Assembly: GCA_020726505.1 (NCBI GenBank)
Contig: JAHLEZ010000003.1
Span: 1,550,001-1,614,000 of the forward strand
DNA length: 64,000 bases
Direction: 5' to 3'
Source of the DNA: Leptodontidium sp. MPI-SDFR-AT-0119
Lineage: Eukaryota > Ascomycota > Leotiomycetes > Helotiales > Leptodontidiaceae
A program made the position numbers and the translations under genes. Positions 1-11,300 of this stretch are shown piece by piece. Position 1 is the first letter of the stretch, and every line of letters begins with the position of its first letter. A model generated the notes under the pieces. The model was not told the origin of the DNA. It worked only from the letters and a program-made list of their open reading frames with translations, and ran no database searches.

Positions 1-611
1 GTCGTTGGTTTGAGTCGATGGCATGCTAGATGCATTGCAATTCTCGCTTCCCTTGCCTCAATTTAATGCCCACACAGAATACCTAGCTACTTTTGCCAGC
101 GCAAAGCTACCTCATTTTCGTTTCCTCAAAAGCAAGAACAGATTATCTTCACTTTGTTGTTGCGCAATTTTAATCAGTATCCCCACCCCAATCGAATTCA
201 GGCTCAACTCAACTAGTGGTCCTTCCTTGTACTCCACACACGTGATGGATGATCTCGTGAAAGCCGAACTCTGTTCCCGATCCGTCCACATGTTCAATGC
301 TGTACTCACCCTACATTCCGTCCACATTCATCCATCTCCAACGTGGGGAGGTTACTTAACTAACTCGATATTGGAAAGGTGCATGGAGTTTGTTCATTAT
401 GCCATCATTTCGATCAAACCTGGGGACATGAAAGTAACAAATTGCGGAGATGGGGAACATGGGGTACTCCGCATTGTGATGGGTGAGTTTCCACAAGGTT
501 TGACTACATATATTCCTGTACACTGTCTGTGTCTCCTTTACTATTGCCCTCATCAAACTCTTCCTCCCCCCCCTCCCCCCCCCCCTCTCACTTCATCTCC
601 TCATCTCGAAA
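1..611. other. Upstream region of the GH43-like gene; no gene supported
   Basis: No convincing gene is seen. One reading frame runs through much of this stretch and overlaps the start of the next gene, but its translation ends in a proline run made by a poly-C/T tract at about 564-590, and it shows no domain. That pyrimidine-rich tract directly before the ATG at 612 looks like a fungal core promoter and 5' leader. Confidence 0.5.
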
Positions 612-2371
612 ATGCTTAATCGTTCTCCCACGAAAGTCTTTATGATCCTTGGGACTCTCGTTTCTTGGATATCAGCTGCCTCTTCAGTATCAACAACCTT
701 CAGCAATTCTGTCCAGTATCAATTTGATACAAATGGAAATGCAATCGACTTGACCAGTAAGTTCGAGTACACTACCTCTTCTCTTTGGAATCTAAGATTC
801 ATCCTTTCGCTTCTGCAACTTAGTTTATCTTATAGCATACTGACATCTTTTCCCCCACAGGTGGAAAAGTTGACTGGCTCGGGGGTGCCTATGTCTGGTA
901 CGGGCTTCCATTCGGTTGCGGAAAGGATTTCTGTGGAGTAGCAACATATTCTTCCGCCGACCTCCAGACATGGCACTACAACGGCCTTCTCTTCAACCCC
1001 AATACTCCGGAGATCGAAACTCTTTGCAGTGCACCGTTGTCAGGTAATTGCGGTCGACCGCACATCATCTACAGTGCTGGAAACAACAACTACGTGCTCT
1101 GGGTTGATGCCCAGACTCCAGGTTATGCCATCTTCACCGGCAATAGTCCCATTGGTGGATTTGTTCACAGTCAGAGCCGGGCACTAGTTGGCTACCAACC
1201 TGCAGGTCCATTTAAAGCTGGCGATTTCAGTGTTCATGTCATCGATGGCACAGGATACATAGCCTACTCCCTCCTGGACTTCTCCACCACCGGTGCATCA
1301 ATCTGGCCACCTTTCCTCCAAAGCATCTACGTGCAAAAACTCACACCAAACATGCGCAACACAACCGGTACAGCATACCATGTTCTCACGAACAGTGATC
1401 TCGTGGATATGCAAGCCGAGTCTCCAGATATCTTTAAGCGAGGTGACTACTTCTACATCACGGCGTCCAACACTTGCGGTTTCTGCACGGGCACACTTCT
1501 TGTTGTCTACCATTCCAAGAACATATCTGGGCCATGGACGCGACAAATCATCAGTGCCGATACTTGCGGAGGTCAGACAACAGGTGTTCTCACGCTACCA
1601 GCACCAAACGGTGGAGCTTCATCGTACATTCATTCCGCCGACCTCTTCCGCACCGCACCTATTGTTGGAACCCGCACAGCAACTCACGGACACCAATTTC
1701 AAAAGTTAGAGTTCGATAACGACGGCACTCTAAAAGACCTAGACTGCTCGCTCTCCAAGTCCGTCACTGTCTCTCTCACCCCCGGAACAGGTGTGCCGGA
1801 TCCAAAAACCGGCCGCGCAGTCTCCGCCACAGACGGCTCAGGAGAGACAGGTTCCTATTCGGTATCATGCAACCTACCTTCCTACCAACTGTACCAAACA
1901 TGGAAATCATCCAAGAGCGGCAATCTAGCTGAAATAGGAGTCAACATCGCTAGTGTCGAACCAACACGTAATCTCACAATCACCGTTTTCCGATACAACA
2001 ATGATACGAATTTTTTCACGCCTCGCTACGTCTGGGAGACTCTGACAACATTCAATCTCGTTCCTGAGAATATATCGCAGGCGTTACAGGTTGTTCGCGT
2101 GCCGGTTGGGAAGGCTGTCAAGCATGGCGATCGACTTGGTGTGGCTCTTGTCTCGGGCAGCATTACGCCAATGTGCACGATGGTGAAGGGTGGTAAAACT
2201 GCTGGATATAATGTCATGGGAGATGTTTGTGGTAGGGCCAATGGTAATGGTAATGGGAACACGCTGTTTGCGAATGGACCTGGTCAAGTCAGTTTACGGG
2301 GCAGGAATGGGAAAACACCGCCCATTCAGACTCTCGATCAGGAGATTAAGTGGTATGCTATTGTGAACTAA
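612..2371 (+). CDS. Secreted GH43-like glycoside hydrolase (five-bladed beta-propeller type)
   Basis: Two exons, 612-756 and 861-2371, joined over a GTAAGT...CCCACAG intron, give 551 residues. The start is the first ATG after a pyrimidine tract and opens a signal peptide (hydrophobic run near residues 8-25). After the splice the motif GGAYVWYGLPFG follows, the usual blade-1 strand of GH43/GH32-like enzymes, then repeated blades with WVDAQTP, SPDIFKRGDYFYITAS and SGPWTRQ. This pattern resembles fungal exo-galactanase-like GH43 proteins acting on plant or fungal polysaccharide side chains. The C-terminal third (from about residue 330) looks like a separate beta-sandwich domain of unknown role. 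Catalytic acids were not assigned. The protein is secreted by inference; the substrate is not known. Confidence 0.8.
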
Positions 2372-2555
2372 CAGATCCGACGGAAGCGGGCAAGGAGTTT
2401 GAATGGTAAAAGAAATGGAAGAGTAAGATCGCGTATATGTAGTAGCTAATATTCCAATGGAAATATGCCATATACAGTTTCATGAGGACATGAGGGCCAA
2501 AATGACGTGGATGTGGAGTGAGACTCACCCTATGAGTTCATTAAAACATCGTTCT

Positions 2556-4299
2556 CTACAACTTCGACTTAACCCTCGCTGCCTCCTCCTCAGCCTTAAC
2601 CTTATCCCTCAAGATCCTCCTCAAAATCTTACCCGCAGCCGATTTCGGGATCTCATCCACGAAGCGCACACCCCCTCTCAACTTCTTGTGCCCGGCAACC
2701 TTCGCACCCACCCAGCTCGCAATCTGCTTTTCCAACACCGCATCCTCAACATCCTTCGCAGCCGGACTCTTGACCACATAAGCCCTCGGCACCTCCGTCT
2801 CCTGGTCAGCCTGCCAAACACCCAAGACACACACATCAGCAACCTGCTCGTGCCCCACCAACAAGCCCTCAAGTTCTGCCGGCGCGACCTGGAATCCCTT
2901 ATACTTAATAAGTTCCTTCAAACGGTCCGTGATATACACATGCCCCTCCTTCGTAATATGGCCAATATCTCCCGTTTTCATGTATCCATCATCTGTCATA
3001 CATCTCGCAGTTGCTTCAAGATTATTCAGATATCCAGGGAACACATTCGGGCCTTTAACCCAGAACTCGCCATCCTCGCCCACGGGAAGTACAACTCCGG
3101 CTTCACTGACGACTTTGAGGGACTGGTTCGGTAAGATCTTGCCTACGGATCCAATGGATGCCTTCCAGTCACCTAGCAGCTGTGTCGTGACAGCAGGACT
3201 GGTCTCACTCAGTCCCCATGCTTGTTTGATGGGGATGTTGAGACGCTTCCATACTGCTTCGATCAAGTCCAGTGTCAAAGGTGCAGCTGCTGATGCGATC
3301 ATTTTGACACTGCGTAGGTCGTAGTTGTCGACTATCGGGGATTTGGCGAGTAATAGAATGATGGGTGGGACAAGGTAGGCAAATGTGACTTTGTGTTTTT
3401 GGATTGCTCCGAGGAAGGCTTGGGGTTCGAATGCGGGCATGACGACTACTTTGGCGCCTCGGTGTATTGAGTGTACAATTAAGAGAGCAAGGCCTAGGTA
3501 GCATATTAGTATTTGGAATTCGAGACAATATGTTTGAGACTCACCGTATATGTGGTAGAGGGGTAAAGCTGCAATGAGCACATCTCCAACACTCAACTCG
3601 GCTGATCCAACATCAGTCATAAGTGTATTAGCAACGATATTCCGATGAGTGAGCATAACACCCTTCGGTAGCCCAGTCGTCCCCGAAGAGTATACCAGGA
3701 AACTCAAGTCAGTATTTGCAGGCACCTGACGTTCCAACCGAGGAGTATTTCTAGCTGAAGCAATGAAGTCCTGCATATGTGTAATCCCGCCAGTCTTCTC
3801 GTCGCCCATCAAGAGAATGCGATTCTGTGGTAATCCAGCCATCTTAGCTGCTTCCAGTGCTATCTTGAGAGATGAGATCTGGGTGATCAAAGCCTTGGCT
3901 CCTGAGTCCTTGAGCTGGAAAGCAAGTTCCTGGGCTGATGAAGCTGGGTTTGCAGGTGAGACGATGCCTCCAGCCCAAAGGGTACCGAATGTCAAGACTG
4001 GCGTATCGACGCAATTTGGTGAGTAGAAACCGACAACATCTCCCTTCTGCCAGTTCCACTTCGAACGAAGGGCATGCCCGAAAGCCATTGCTGTGTCTTT
4101 GACATCCTGGAAGGTGTATTGACGAGAGGATTCGGCATCGACGTAGACAGCTGTAGCTGTTGTGTGAATAAATGAAGGCTTATTAAACGGAGAGTAACTA
4201 ACCTTGATCATCTGGGAATGATCTTTTCCCCTCGAATATGAAATCCCAAATATCGATTTCAGGAATCTCGACTGGGGGAAATGGAGATTCGGTAGCCAT
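2556..4299 (-). CDS. Peroxisomal 4-coumarate-CoA-ligase-like acyl-CoA synthetase
   Basis: Three exons (4203-4299, 3545-4156, 2556-3493) encode 548 residues. The start at 4299 adds the first 32 codons; the intron 4157-4202 joins them to the main frame. The second intron (3494-3544, 51 bases) has no stop and is a multiple of three, so a naive reading gives 17 extra residues between HIYG and LALLIVH. ANL-superfamily motifs are present: the P-loop SSGTTGLPKGVMLTHRN, QAWGLSETSP, the TGD motif in MKTGDIGH, the hinge region DRLKELIKYKGFQV, and the C-terminal lysine motif PKSAAGKILRR. The protein ends in SKL, a canonical PTS1 signal, so it should act in peroxisomes, making a CoA thioester from an aromatic or fatty acid with ATP. 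The exact acid is unknown; phenylpropanoid or phenylacetate-type substrates are guesses from the family and neighbours. Confidence 0.9.
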
Positions 4300-6065
4300 T
4301 TCGAAACAAATAGCTGCGTAATTGAGGCAGAATTATTTGCAAGATAAAGACGGGAGATTAATGAAGAGGGGAAGGGATGTCATATATTTAGCCATAAGTA
4401 GTTGTAGTTGCTTCCGGAGATTCACCAATCAAAGCATACTCCAGAGCCCAAACCACTGCCGCAAGACTTGCCGACACATTAGTGAGGTAAGATAAGTTTG
4501 ACTGACGAAGAACCCGATGAGGCGCCCAGGCGCTGTGAACACAGAAGGCAATGTACCATGTAAGGAGGCCAGATATTCACGCCAGCCTATCAATATCAAA
4601 CAGGCTGACCACTAGCTCCTTATTGAGATTCTATCAGCCGGGTTTAGCGGACAGGTCGCTGATCCAATCGAATCAAAAACTCGGCGTTTAGGTACCCTGA
4701 GAGTTTCTGGATTTGATTAATATTCAAATGGCACCGTTTACTCATCATCAACACGAATCGGCATGATGATAGTCAAATAAAGCTTGTTCCAAGAAACTGG
4801 AATGGCCTGTTCAGGCAAGGTTCACACTGCTACCCCAGATCTCAAATGCGGAGAGAGAATACGGAAGTTCGGGGTTCCGAATTTGGGTTGAAGGCTGTTA
4901 CTTGGTCTTGGATATATTTCAGCTGATGAGAGTTCATGATAGCAATAGCGCAAGCTCCTATCTTGGTGAAAAAAGCTGGTTCCTGGACATTAGGACTAGA
5001 TGGTATTTTGAGCTGATCGCCGATTGGTCCTTTCGAATCCAAATCCATGGATTATGGACTTTCCAAGAGAAGAGCCAAGATGAGCATAGGTACTTTTCAT
5101 TCCCAAAATTTCGATCCAGAAGCTTTTGATACACGAAGATCCCATACGTACATGGGTCTGGATATTACGGCCGAAGCCTCGTGAGATTCAAAGTAACAGC
5201 TGCAGCTTGGGGGGTAAGATGCTGACTCAAATACCTGTAGGCCAGTCAGAAAGCCGACATGCCAAGGACTGGTAATAATAGGACTTACCTAGGTAAATAG
5301 TGAATGGCTGTCTCTTGGGCTCTTTCACGCGCTCTCGTGTCCTCCAACGCAAAATGGAACTCCCACAGCTATGTGCAAGGTTCCAGTCACGTGACTACAC
5401 GGGCTCACCTCATTCTTGTCAGCCCAGCTGCTGTCCTTTTCGAAGCCGGAGTTCGACGCAATCAAGAAGAAGGAAAATAAAAATGTCCGGATCTCCGTCT
5501 CATGTTCTGGAACACTCAGCCTTTACTCAGCAATTTGAACATTTTCGCTTCGGGTAGAAGTCTCCGTGGAGCCCCCACGTCAGGCTGCACAAAAAAATGC
5601 ACAAGTCTCGCATTACAGCACGGAATTGCACAAAGTTATGCCCAACCAAAACAAATCGACCTTCACGGACCAAACTTCACCACAAACTTCACTGTTTGTC
5701 TCCCCTTATGTAACGGTTTGTAAGTAAGGAGGTCTTTTTACTCCGACAAAGTCTGGAGCTTTGTCAGTATTCAGTACCGGCAGTCTTCAATTTCGTCCGA
5801 AGATTCGTCCGTGGCATGGATTGCAGATGCGCTAGACTGCCAGTTGTATCTGGGTATCCATATAGGCCAATCAAACGAAGAATAAAGATATTTTGCATCT
5901 CACAATGAGCCTATTATACTAAAGCTTCTTCTTGGACTTGTTTTCTATATAAGACTCAACATCCTTCCTTGACTTCCCTCTATCAATTCCTCAACCCACT
6001 CAGACTCAATCATCGTTCTTCTCATTCCAGCATTTCAAACACAGAAAACACCTCCTACAACAACA
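4300..6065. other. Divergent intergenic region between the CoA ligase and the GST
   Basis: About 1.8 kb without a supportable gene. It separates two divergently transcribed genes and so holds both promoters. Short frames inside show no domain or codon pattern. A TATA-like box for the GST lies at 5946-5953. Confidence 0.5.
5946..5953 (+). promoter_or_regulatory. Candidate TATA box of the GST gene
   Basis: The sequence TATATAAG lies 113 bases upstream of the GST ATG. Between them is a CT/CAAC-rich leader typical of fungal 5' UTRs. The spacing is reasonable; there is no transcript evidence. Confidence 0.5.
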
Positions 6066-6869
6066 ATGGCATCCCAAATCAAGCCCCTCCAACTCTATGG
6101 CGGCATTCTTGGCCCCAACCCTGGCAAAGTTTCCGTCCTTCTCACCGAACTCGGCGTCCCCTTCGAAACAGTCACCATCCCTATTACAGACGTCAAGAAG
6201 CCAGAATACACCGCAATCAACCCCAATGGCCGCTTACCTACTCTCATTGACCCCAATACTGGCATCAAGATCTGGGAGTCCGGCGCCATCATCGAGTAAG
6301 TCGAAGATGGAGGTCCATCAATAAATTCAAATGCTAACATATTCGTCAATTTAGATACCTGATCGAAAAGTACGACACCGACCATAAACTCAGCTACCCG
6401 CAAGGAACAGAGGAGTACTACCACTGCAAGCAATTCCTTTATTTCCAGATGTCAGGCCAAGGTCCCTACTACGGGCAAGCATGGTACATCCCTAACCCCT
6501 TCAACATCCCCCACACAATTCTCACCCACTTCCAGGGTCTTCATCCACCTCTTTCCCGAGAAGCTCCCCACCGTGATCTCGCGGTACATGAACGAAATCA
6601 AGCGCGTGCACGGCGTCCTGGACAACCACCTAGCCACGCGGGAATGGCTCGTGGGAGACAAGTGTACGTACGCGGATCTGGCATTCGTGACATGGCAGGA
6701 GATTGCCGTGACGCTTTCGGAGGAGAATCCTGGCTTCTATGATGTCGAGAAGGATTTCCCGCATGCGCACGAGTGGATGAAGAGGATTACTAAGAAGCCG
6801 CTGCTGAAGAAGTTGTTAAAGGAGAGGGTGGAGTTGATGGCTAAGGTTATGGCGGCTGGAAATGAGTGA
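6066..6869 (+). CDS. Glutathione S-transferase, Ure2p/GTT-like
   Basis: Three exons (6066-6295, 6355-6483, 6536-6869) encode 230 residues, the usual GST length. The N-terminal thioredoxin-like domain starts LQLYGGILGPNPGKVSVLL, the NPxK form of fungal Ure2p/nu-class-like enzymes, with the cis-proline motif GRLPTL and the glutathione-contacting WESGAIIEYL, which spans intron 1. The all-alpha C-terminal domain begins QFLYFQMSGQGPYYGQAW and includes WLVGDKCTYADLAFVTW, the N-capping helix. Intron 2 must be removed to join QAW to VFIHLF. It likely conjugates glutathione to electrophiles in the cytosol. Lying beside the P450, monooxygenase and ligase genes, it fits phase-II detoxification; the substrate is unknown. 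Confidence 0.92.
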
Positions 6870-7620
6870 TTTTTCGTGGTTAGTTGGGAATTGCAACGTG
6901 AGGGGTTTTTTGTCGGCTTTGATATTATCGTATTGATTTCTTATTGGAGGGGATTGAATGGGCAGATTTTGAAGATATTGAATACTTTGTCATGTATCGA
7001 TACGGGCACACACTCATTTGAAGTTCAATAAACACAAACCCACTATACTAAACCCGACACCCGAGAGGGACGCAGTGATGGCACATCCACGGGCCGAAAT
7101 TTTTTTTAGCAACTACATGTAACTAAATAATCATTTCTGTTACATAAAAAAACCGGGCTGGCCCTGGTTTCTCAACTCCGCTTTATCGTGAGATGGACTC
7201 ACTTCCCAGCTCACGATATACTAGGAGTTGAGTTTTGCTACTCTGTTCGTTGAGCTTTGTTCTAACTGCAGATTTCCATTTCTTTTATCTTTCTCCAAGA
7301 CTGTTGTGCGACATTTTCTGTATTTTTTGCGTTTTTACTTTCCGAGGAGATGTCGTATGGACGTGACAGTAAAGAGGTTAAGCGAGATTGGGAATGTGTC
7401 TTCGCTCTTGGGAACGAAGACGAACGGATCAAACACATATCGCAACCTGATCTTTGCAGAGAGGGACCATAAATTCCAGGCTGATGTAAATTTGTGCTGG
7501 GCTCAAGAAACAGGTGCTGGGCTAAACCGCTCCGAGTACATAAGCACCCCCACCCCTTTCCCGCCTTGCATATATGTCTCCCAAATGCAAATTCTAAAAT
7601 TTCAGCTCTCCCACCAAATT
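6870..7620. other. 3' intergenic region between the convergent GST and P450 genes
   Basis: The two genes point toward each other. The stretch holds AT-rich 3' UTR-like sequence with a candidate AATAAA just after the GST stop. One frame over 7228-7788 overlaps the P450 3' end on the other strand and has no domain, so it is not listed. Confidence 0.5.
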
Positions 7621-9210
7621 TCAGTCATAAGCAGGGAATTTCTCCATCTCTTTATCAGCCAGTATCTTCTCCCTCTCCAGCACCTTCTGGTGTTCCTTAC
7701 TCCTAACTCTGATCAAGCAGTGGAAAGATTTCGGGCGAATATTGAATCCACCAGTGTAGTCAAAAGTATCATACTCTCCCGTGGGTAAGATATCAAACGC
7801 CCAGACGAGTTTGGAAACAGCAATGAATAGGGAATTCGCCGCGAGGTCTGCACCAGGACAGATTCTCCGACCCCATCCGAAACTGGAATGTCCTGCTTTT
7901 GCTGGGTGAGCCTTGGCTCCCTTCAACTCGAGAACATATCGTGGGTCTTTTTGATCGAGGAAACGTGCTGGGTTGAATTGATGAGGATTGGGGTAATATT
8001 CCTCGTTGAGATTGATGGCCCAAGAATTGCCCAGAATCGTCGTTCCTGCGGGGATATGGAATCCCTCGTAGATATCGTCTTCTGTTGATGCGTGAGGGGT
8101 TCCTCCTAGAACGGCAACTGGGCGTATCCTGAGGATCTCCTTTACGAGAGCTCGGATATATGGCAGATTGATTTCGTCTTCAAATACAGGGAGTCGATCA
8201 GAGCCAACGACGGAGTCCAGTTCTTCCTGGGCCATGCGGACAACGTTTGGATTCGTAACGAGCATCAAGATTCCTGAACACATCGTTGAAGCTGTGGTAT
8301 CACTCCCAGCGCCGAAAAGTGATGCTGGTACAAACGAAAAGTCCTTGTCCGGTAATGGAATAGCCTCTTCTTCCCGGACAGCTAGAAGGGTTGAAGCGAG
8401 AGAAGGCGTAACAGCGTGGCCCTTCTCCTTCCCGACCATCAGGTCATTTCTAACGTCATCAAGGAGAGCCATGTTGGCCGCTACTTCCATGTCTGCATGC
8501 TCCTTGATATTGCGCTTCCAGGGCGCCAAAATCGACGGGACATGCTTAAGAATCGGAAAAGATTCAGCCTTGTAGGCTCCAGGGACATTCAAAGATGCCA
8601 TGAACTGCATGAAGTCCAGTCTTTGACGAATGGTTTTGGAATCCACAGAATCGATCCGTCGCCCATAAGAGATGGAGAAGACGACGCTAGATGTGAATCG
8701 ATCGAATGCTCGCTCCCAATCATCGGGATTCTGCATCACTTGGTAGACCAAGCGCGTGGATTCAGCTTCTTGTCTAGCTCTGTAAGTTCGAAGAGCCGCT
8801 GGGGTAAGAGCTCGATGTAGAAGCTTTCGCCGAATCGACCATTCTTTGCCGTAAGGTTGGACTAAAACGGATCCGGTCGCATACAACTCTCCCATAACAA
8901 CAAATCTCGGCCTAGATGAGTACTTTGTACTTCGCTTTTCCATCAAATCCACAGCGACTTTAGGATCTGAGATGACCAGAGTTGGACGTCTCCCCGCCCA
9001 GATCGTGAAGATGGGGCCGTATGTTTTTGACCATTCTTGAAATTGGATCCATGGCTGAGAGGTTGGTAATTTGTTTCCTATGAACGGGAGAGGTGTAGGT
9101 CCTGGTGGCATTCGATACCATGTCCAAATGTCGTTGAACAATGCTAGGATTGGGATGGCGGTGAGACCTGCGAGCGTGTACCACGAGAAGAGAACAGAGA
9201 GGAACGACAT
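7621..9210 (-). CDS. Cytochrome P450 monooxygenase
   Basis: An intronless gene of 529 residues. The first ATG in frame is at 9210; the ten codons before it begin only with TTG. An N-terminal membrane anchor (about residues 2-30) is followed by the hinge MPPGPTPLPFIGN. The I-helix oxygen motif is AGSDTT, the K-helix ExxR is EILR, and the heme loop is FGWGRRICPG with the cysteine ligand, about 75 residues from the end. The class is the microsomal fungal type, resembling the O-methylsterigmatocystin oxidoreductase-like group in general layout, but I cannot give a CYP family. It acts in the ER membrane with cytochrome P450 reductase. It lies between the GST and an FAD monooxygenase, which suggests a shared oxidative pathway. 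Confidence 0.93.
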   Translation of the reverse strand: MSFLSVLFSWYTLAGLTAIPILALFNDIWTWYRMPPGPTPLPFIGNKLPTSQPWIQFQEWSKTYGPIFTIWAGRRPTLVISDPKVAVDLMEKRSTKYSSRPRFVVMGELYATGSVLVQPYGKEWSIRRKLLHRALTPAALRTYRARQEAESTRLVYQVMQNPDDWERAFDRFTSSVVFSISYGRRIDSVDSKTIRQRLDFMQFMASLNVPGAYKAESFPILKHVPSILAPWKRNIKEHADMEVAANMALLDDVRNDLMVGKEKGHAVTPSLASTLLAVREEEAIPLPDKDFSFVPASLFGAGSDTTASTMCSGILMLVTNPNVVRMAQEELDSVVGSDRLPVFEDEINLPYIRALVKEILRIRPVAVLGGTPHASTEDDIYEGFHIPAGTTILGNSWAINLNEEYYPNPHQFNPARFLDQKDPRYVLELKGAKAHPAKAGHSSFGWGRRICPGADLAANSLFIAVSKLVWAFDILPTGEYDTFDYTGGFNIRPKSFHCLIRVRSKEHQKVLEREKILADKEMEKFPAYD

Positions 9211-9885
9211 CGTCAACTGAGATTGAAGTTGGTACTGCAATAGGTGAAGAGAGAGAAGTAAATTGCCAGAGGTTTTCTATCAATATCCAACAATGCTGTT
9301 GGTCAGCAATGAAGTGTCGTCGGCCGGGTTGAGCGAAGGTGCATGGGGGAGCTGGAGGATTGCCGCGAATGGATTCAGGTGTGACCTATCGCCTTTCAGT
9401 GGCTGACAGCCTGTATGTGGCCCCGCCAACGCAGCTCCTGCCACTGGCTCGGAGACGCTAAGAGCCCCAAAAGTATAACCTTTCCTCCCCGAGATCCCTT
9501 TTACGGCTCATTGCATAAATGACTGCAGATTTCATAGAAAGTCGGCAATTATTCACGGCAAATACATTTCACCAAGTTGTACGATGTATTTAGAAGTAGT
9601 TCATAGCTCGTAGCTCGGAACTCGGCAGTCTTGCCCAGAGGCAGAAAGCGTTGTATCAACAACATCACTGTCAAGGACTTTGGTCGCGCAGTTTTATTAT
9701 TTACTCCCGTTTCTTTGTCTCATTCCCGGAGTGCTTGAAATTGCTTAACTGGGCAACTTTACATGGATTGATTGGATTGACAGAATCAATGTGCAGGTGT
9801 AGCTCTTAATTTGTCGTGGATGATTTCCTTGATTTGGCACTATGAATAAATGAAGCCGAGTCAAAATTACAAACATCTTTGACTT
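9211..9885. other. P450 promoter and 3' flank of the FAD monooxygenase
   Basis: The two genes are in tandem on the minus strand, so this stretch is the P450 5' region. No other gene is seen. Confidence 0.45.
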
Positions 9886-11300
9886 TTACGCCGAAGCCAG
9901 CACCTCTCTAGGGAAGGGAATATTGAGTTCCCTGACCGCAACAGTGTCATTTAGCAATGCCACTGTCGCAGCATAATTCTTCTCCGCATACTCCTCGGCA
10001 TCAAAATTCAATAACCACTCCTCACGCCTCAATTTCATGCTATCAGGATTCTTCTTCGCTTCGTCCCAGTTAGCCTTGTGCCAGGTATCTCTCGTCTTCT
10101 CTCCAGTCTTCTGAGCAGCTCGAACTCGCTCATATCTCAAGCCCTCAAAAGCTTCAACAGCTTCCTGGACATGAGATTTGCCTCCCTTGGACAAGCAGAC
10201 TGCCATGGTTGCACCATCTTCCATTGCCTGCGAGGCTCCTTGGATCGAGGTTGGGAGGAATGGATGAGCTGCATCTCCGATGAGAGCTATCCGACGCTTC
10301 GGTGAAACCCAAGTTGGGAGAGGGTCCCGGTAGACCAATTTCCAGTCAATCAATGGGTCTGGCGTTGCGTCCAAGATCTTTTGGACAATCGGATCCCATC
10401 CCTCTAACACTTTGCGAGCATCTGCTAGAGGCGCGTGGGCTTGCCAGCTTTCTTTCACATCGGCTTCATCCTATTCTGTGTAAATTTATGTACCAGAAGT
10501 CTCGAGAAGTTCAAATCTACCTTGTGAGTGCACACCCAACTGAAATCTTTTCCGTCTTTGACTGAAGCTGCAATGAAATGGATATCTGTTCCAAGCCAGG
10601 CACAATGTTTGTCACCATTATTTACCAGCCACGCGGTATCTGGATCTTCTGCTAATTTAGCCGAATCAAACCAAGTGCGGTAAATGGCGTAACCTGAGGA
10701 CTTCGGCTTGTCCTCGTAACCCAGAACTATCGTTCTGCCTTTGGAACGGACCCCGTCGGCGGCCATGACCATGTCGGCCACAAATCTCTCGCCGTTGGCA
10801 ATTACACCCGCCTCGATATCATTTTCAAAGTAATCTTCGACTTTGTGGCCCAAGCGAATATCTACACCGATATCTAAGGCATGACGATAGACGATCTCAT
10901 GTATCTCTCCACGATGTCCTTTTTTGTCAACACCCAATTCGGAAAGGATGTGAGATGGAGACTTGCCATTGTACGCCTTCCCAAATGACCGCTGCTCGAT
11001 CGACCACGTTTGCTTGAGAAGTGTATCTCCTTCCCACGTCTTCATTAACAAGCCGTCGCTCTTGTGGATGATAGGGTCGAGTTGAGCATCAACACCAGGC
11101 CAGCGTTGGAAAATACGACCAGAGTTCGGTGCGAAGGAGATGATGTCACCGAGGATTTTGAGTTCTGGAAAAGACTCCAGAACTAAGACTGAATGGCCTT
11201 TCCGGTGACACTCGATGGCTGCTGTGAGGCCTGCAAATCCTGCTCCAACTATAATGACATGGATACCCGTGGGTAGTGGTCGTTCGTTTGTTGCTGCCAT
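9886..11300 (-). CDS. FAD-dependent monooxygenase, salicylate-hydroxylase-like
   Basis: Two exons (10521-11300, 9886-10470) encode 454 residues. The 50-base intron joins CTHK to DEADVKESWQ. The start ATG at 11300 puts the Rossmann motif VIIVGAGFAGLTAAIE about 15 residues from the N-terminus, as usual; an in-frame start further out would add only an unlikely leader. The DG motif MAADGVRSKGR and the GD motif IALIGDAAHPFLPTSIQGAS, which contacts FAD ribityl and phosphate, are both intact. This is a class A flavoprotein hydroxylase using NAD(P)H and oxygen, often acting on aromatic acids. Similar proteins both hydroxylate salicylate-type rings and tailor secondary metabolites; the substrate is not decided here. 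It is divergent from the MFS gene at 12431, with a MITE between them. Confidence 0.9.

Noticed and set aside
23..619. A 198-codon plus-strand open frame upstream of the GH43-like gene
   Set aside because: Its end is a proline run from a poly-C/T promoter tract, it overlaps the next start codon, and it has no domain.
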